From: Candidatus Saccharimonadota bacterium
Lineage (GTDB): Bacteria; Patescibacteriota; Saccharimonadia; Saccharimonadales; Saccharimonadaceae
NCBI GenBank assembly: GCA_905373835.1
Contig: CAJPUN010000002.1
Location: 62,001 to 126,000, forward strand
Direction of reading: 5' to 3'
DNA: 64,000 nt
How positions within the stretch are numbered: the stretch's first letter is position 1; the number at the start of each line of letters is the position of its first letter. Positions 61,584 through 64,000 of the stretch are shown piece after piece. The notes below the pieces were generated by a model. That model saw only the letters and a program-made list of their open reading frames with translations, was not told the origin of the DNA and searched no databases. The position numbers and the translations under genes were made by a program.

Positions 61584-62555
61584 CTACCGATACTTCGGCA
61601 TCTCTACTGTCACTACTTCGCCTTTGCTGAGGTCGCGGCATTTGTCGCCTTCATAGATTTGCCGTAGGTCGACTTTCTTAGCATTGCGAAGTTGAGCCTT
61701 ATAGACGTCACAGGAGAGCATATCGTTCTGGCGAATCTGGAAAAAGACCCAGCGCCCATCGCTCGATTGATAAAACAGCGCCGTCCCTTGCGAATTAAAG
61801 AGGTGGGACTCAGGCTGCACACCGCCCAGTGGTATCTCCGCCAAGCGATACCCAGCAAGCTTGCTCTCGCGCACCGTCATAGTGCCGACAATGCCAACGT
61901 TATAACTCGAACTTGCGGCAGGCGAGTAGGCGTTATAGAGAGGAGCTTGCTGCTTGGCGAGGTCTTTGTAATCGGCAGCATCGAGGCATTTGAACTCAAC
62001 GAAGCGGGTTTCTTTGTTTTTCGGGTCATTTGGGTCAAGTGGGGTATTGCTAATCTGGCAGGTTACGTCGCCATTGCTCCGTGTAAAGTCTGCAAGGTAT
62101 GGGCCGTCTTTATCGCCATCTTGCACGACATAGCGCGTGAATTGATCATAGTCGAGCATGTGCTCCAGAGCAGTGACATTGCGCTTGGCTTCAGCCTTGG
62201 GCAGGGTAGCGGCAGCACTCTTGGTTTTACTTGGGTCGGTAGCGATAGAATAAAAGCGAGAACCTTCGGCCTTGACCGGTGTTGACAGCGATGACTTAAC
62301 GGCTTCTGTACCCTTAAAGTACTTCTTGGCACGCTCGAGCGTCTTGGCGGCGGTGAGCTGCTCCCGTGGGCCAGTCTTTGTCTCGGTGTGCTGCTCGGTA
62401 TTCTTGGCTTTATGTGGCCGAGTTGCGATATAAATAATCCCTGCTGCGATGGCAACAACCACTAAACCAGCCAGAGCAAAGCGTATCGCTAACCCGCGCG
62501 GCGTCAGGCGAGAGCGTCGGTACTGAGGTGAGGAGGGTGATCCACTGAATAGCAT
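61584..62555 (-). CDS. Single-pass membrane protein with an extracellular domain (323 aa)
   Basis: Residues 1-25 are Ser/Pro/Arg-rich and cytoplasmic, followed by one TM helix (about 26-46). A charged stalk (AKNTEQHTETKTGPREQL) leads to an external domain of about 240 residues. That domain has four cysteines (VTCQIS, FKCLDAADY, LSCDVY, DKCRDLS), probably two disulfides, and a beta-like pattern. The function is unknown. I chose the ATG at 62555 because a perfect TATAAT (62567-62562) lies six bases upstream. It is divergently transcribed from the pilin gene, with 78 bases between the two starts, so both could share regulation and perhaps function. Confidence 0.78.
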   Translation of the reverse strand: MLFSGSPSSPQYRRSRLTPRGLAIRFALAGLVVVAIAAGIIYIATRPHKAKNTEQHTETKTGPREQLTAAKTLERAKKYFKGTEAVKSSLSTPVKAEGSRFYSIATDPSKTKSAAATLPKAEAKRNVTALEHMLDYDQFTRYVVQDGDKDGPYLADFTRSNGDVTCQISNTPLDPNDPKNKETRFVEFKCLDAADYKDLAKQQAPLYNAYSPAASSSYNVGIVGTMTVRESKLAGYRLAEIPLGGVQPESHLFNSQGTALFYQSSDGRWVFFQIRQNDMLSCDVYKAQLRNAKKVDLRQIYEGDKCRDLSKGEVVTVEMPKYR

Positions 62556-62597
62556 AGTGTCATTATACACTGCAAGCTAGGTTGGCAGCAATGGCTC

Positions 62598-62626
62598 TTG
62601 CGCAAACGCACTGCACTTCGTATAAT
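62598..62626 (+). promoter_or_regulatory. Promoter of the pilin gene, leaderless
   Basis: TTGCGC (62598-62603), a 17-base spacer and TATAAT (62621-62626); the ATG at 62634 follows seven bases later. A divergent TATAAT at 62567-62562 drives the neighbouring gene. Confidence 0.7.
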
Positions 62627-62633
62627 GCAAAGC

Positions 62634-63158
62634 ATGAGCGCTATGAAAAATCGGTTAATGCAGAAAAAACAGGCTGGCTATACTGTGGTAGAGTTGCTGG
62701 TTGTGATCGTTATTATTGCCATCCTTGCTACATTGACGCTCGTCTCGTATCAACGTATCCAGGCTGGTGCACAGGGGCGGACTCGCGTAGCCGACCTCAC
62801 AGCAATGCGCCAAGCACTTGATCGCTACTATACCAAAAATGGTGCATACCCGGTTGCTCAGACTGCTGGTAGTACCACCCCCACCTATCAGCGCCGCGAT
62901 AGCGCCACATTCTTGCGTCAATTAGTGCCAGCCTACATTACCACGCTCCCTAGCGTCACACAGGGTACTACTACTGATGGAACCAGCAACACCTATCTTT
63001 ACGTCACCAATGCTCAACAAACCGAATACAAGCTGCTCTATGTCAACACAAGCGGCTTACCACCAGGTGAGTACGATGCGGTGCCCCAAGCAATGCGCAC
63101 CACCGCGCCAGACCGCTATGGGGTGTGGTCAAAAAACGGCGAACGGCTCCCTGGCTAG
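62634..63158 (+). CDS. Type IV pilin-like protein (prepilin, 174 aa)
   Basis: A short basic leader (MSAMKNRLMQKKQAG) ends in Gly15, followed by YTVVELLVVIVIIAILA. This is a type IV prepilin cleavage site (G|Y-T-x-x-E) with the invariant Glu at mature position 5 and a hydrophobic N-terminal helix. Mature N-terminal residues would be Tyr, not the usual Phe or Met. The C-terminal globular part (residues 45-174) is Thr/Ser/Gln-rich with a D/E-x-Y pattern, typical of a major or minor pilin of Gram-positive or CPR type. The PilB ATPase gene is 56 kb upstream. The leaderless promoter supports the start at 62634 rather than the frame start at 62598. Confidence 0.85.
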   Translation: MSAMKNRLMQKKQAGYTVVELLVVIVIIAILATLTLVSYQRIQAGAQGRTRVADLTAMRQALDRYYTKNGAYPVAQTAGSTTPTYQRRDSATFLRQLVPAYITTLPSVTQGTTTDGTSNTYLYVTNAQQTEYKLLYVNTSGLPPGEYDAVPQAMRTTAPDRYGVWSKNGERLPG

Positions 63159-63284
63159 CAGGAGCAGATGGACTCATCAGGGGTGATAATTACTCTACCG
63201 CCTACACCCAATCCATGCTATAATCAATCGTTGAGAGTTGTATTACTCATGCTAAAAAACACGTAAGGAGAGAAGGAGCCCCCT

Positions 63285-64000
63285 ATGGCAACCCCCAAGG
63301 ATGTCCCTCTGCAGGACTTTCGCAACATTGGTATTATTGCCCATATCGACGCCGGCAAGACGACGACGACAGAAGGTATTTTGTACCGCACCGGTATTAA
63401 CCACAAGATTGGTACCGTGCGCGGTGATGATGGTGGTGCCACCACCGACTGGATGAGCCAAGAAAAAGAGCGTGGTATTACCATTACCTCTGCAGCAGTG
63501 ACCTGCTTTTGGAAGGGCCACAAGATTAACATCATTGACACCCCTGGGCACATCGACTTTACTGCTGAGGTGGAGCGCAGCCTACGTGTACTCGACGGCG
63601 CAGTGACAGTCTTTGATGGCAAGATGGGAGTAGAAGCCCAGAGTGAGACGGTGTGGCGCCAGGCCAACAAATACGGCGTGCCCCGCATCTGCTTCATTAA
63701 CAAGATCAATCAGACTGGTGGCGACTTCTACAAGTCGATTGAGTCAATCCACAACCGCCTCAGCAAGCAGGCCTTCCCAATCCACCTGCCAATTGGCTTT
63801 GAGAAGGATGTTTGCGGTGTGGTTGATCTTATCGACATGAAGGCCTACACTTATGATGACTACACCGACCACGAGCTTAAGGTGGGTGAGATCCCAGCTG
63901 ATATGCTCGACAAGGCAAAGCGGGCTCGCAGCCTGCTCGTTGAGAACGCCGTTGAGGCCGATGACGACCTAATGATGAAGTTCCTCGATGAAGGTGAGGA
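63285..64000 (+). CDS. fusA: Elongation factor G, N-terminal part, cut by the window end
   Basis: EF-G is the GTPase that drives tRNA-mRNA translocation on the ribosome. G1 is IAHIDAGKTTTTEGIL, G2 RGITITSAA and G3 IDTPGHIDF. The G4 motif, normally NKxD, reads FINKINQTGGDFY (Asn142 where the guanine-binding Asp is expected). Only the first 238 residues are present; the frame is open to the edge. A strong AAGGAG Shine-Dalgarno precedes ATG 63285. The usual rpsL-rpsG-fusA-tuf neighbours are not upstream; a pilin gene is. Confidence 0.95.
   Translation, partial: MATPKDVPLQDFRNIGIIAHIDAGKTTTTEGILYRTGINHKIGTVRGDDGGATTDWMSQEKERGITITSAAVTCFWKGHKINIIDTPGHIDFTAEVERSLRVLDGAVTVFDGKMGVEAQSETVWRQANKYGVPRICFINKINQTGGDFYKSIESIHNRLSKQAFPIHLPIGFEKDVCGVVDLIDMKAYTYDDYTDHELKVGEIPADMLDKAKRARSLLVENAVEADDDLMMKFLDEGE

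Noticed and set aside
1..64000. UGA recoded as glycine or tryptophan
   Set aside because: TGA ends several genes where expected (for example 1751-1753 and the ATGA overlap at 37582), and no gene needs a read-through TGA.
1..64000. CRISPR arrays, insertion sequences or prophage genes
   Set aside because: No regularly spaced repeats, transposase, integrase or phage structural motifs were seen on either strand.

Overview
The window looks like a chromosome segment from a member of the Candidate Phyla Radiation, most probably Candidatus Saccharibacteria (TM7). The call rests on gene content and style and was not tested by any search. GC is moderate, genes are dense and small, and TGA is used as an ordinary stop (for example at 1751-1753), which argues against the UGA-recoding Gracilibacteria and Absconditabacteria. 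Core genes are scattered as singletons, membrane and secreted hypotheticals are numerous, and type IV pilus parts are present. A -10 hexamer lies directly against the start codon in about a third of the genes, implying leaderless mRNAs. There are no insertion sequences, integrases, CRISPR arrays or rRNA genes.

Layout. 0-1.8 kb: the 3' end of galU, then three small membrane or stress-type proteins. 1.9-8.1 kb: dnaE, a possible minus-strand structured RNA, a SpoU methyltransferase and a PilB-type ATPase. 8.2-14.2 kb: two large orphan proteins flanking a malic enzyme, and a lipoprotein. 14.4-21.8 kb: rplS, small membrane and secreted proteins, an RNase HII-YraN fusion, an M1 aminopeptidase, a secreted HNH nuclease and a HAD phosphatase. 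21.9-29.1 kb: nusA, then a run clpC / HExxH membrane protein / radA / PIN-TRAM protein behind a perfect CIRCE operator. 29.2-42.3 kb: inositol monophosphatase, a class A penicillin-binding protein, tyrS, a HAD-IIB phosphatase, a CYTH protein, tRNA-Leu(UAG), rsmD, recG and an FAD-linked oxidase. 42.3-47.4 kb: an accessory-looking stretch with an internally deleted aldehyde dehydrogenase relic, AT-richer membrane proteins, a CPxxC membrane protein, a methyltransferase, a DUF2797-like protein and tRNA-Leu(CAG). 47.4-64 kb: a SpoU methyltransferase, hisS, tig, clpP behind a second CIRCE, a paralogue of the CPxxC protein, rpoBC, an amine-oxidase-like flavoprotein, a pilin and the 5' part of fusA.

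How it works together. clpC and clpP lie 28 kb apart, but each has a perfect CIRCE operator at the same place over a TTGACG-N17 promoter, so one HrcA-type repressor probably co-regulates both halves of the ClpCP protease. The PilB ATPase and the pilin fit a type IV pilus system of the kind used for host attachment or DNA uptake. The secreted HNH nuclease and the flanking lipoproteins fit a surface-dependent, nutrient-scavenging life.

Most notable observations: the RNA polymerase beta' subunit has lost the cysteines of both classical zinc sites, the PilB ATPase lacks its usual tetracysteine motif, and EF-G carries NKIN instead of NKxD in its guanine-specificity motif. Others are the wholesale leaderless promoter architecture, a promoter-driven folded RNA candidate downstream of dnaE, a terminator-like hairpin in the nusA leader, the RNase HII-YraN fusion, and a two-member CPxxC membrane protein family.
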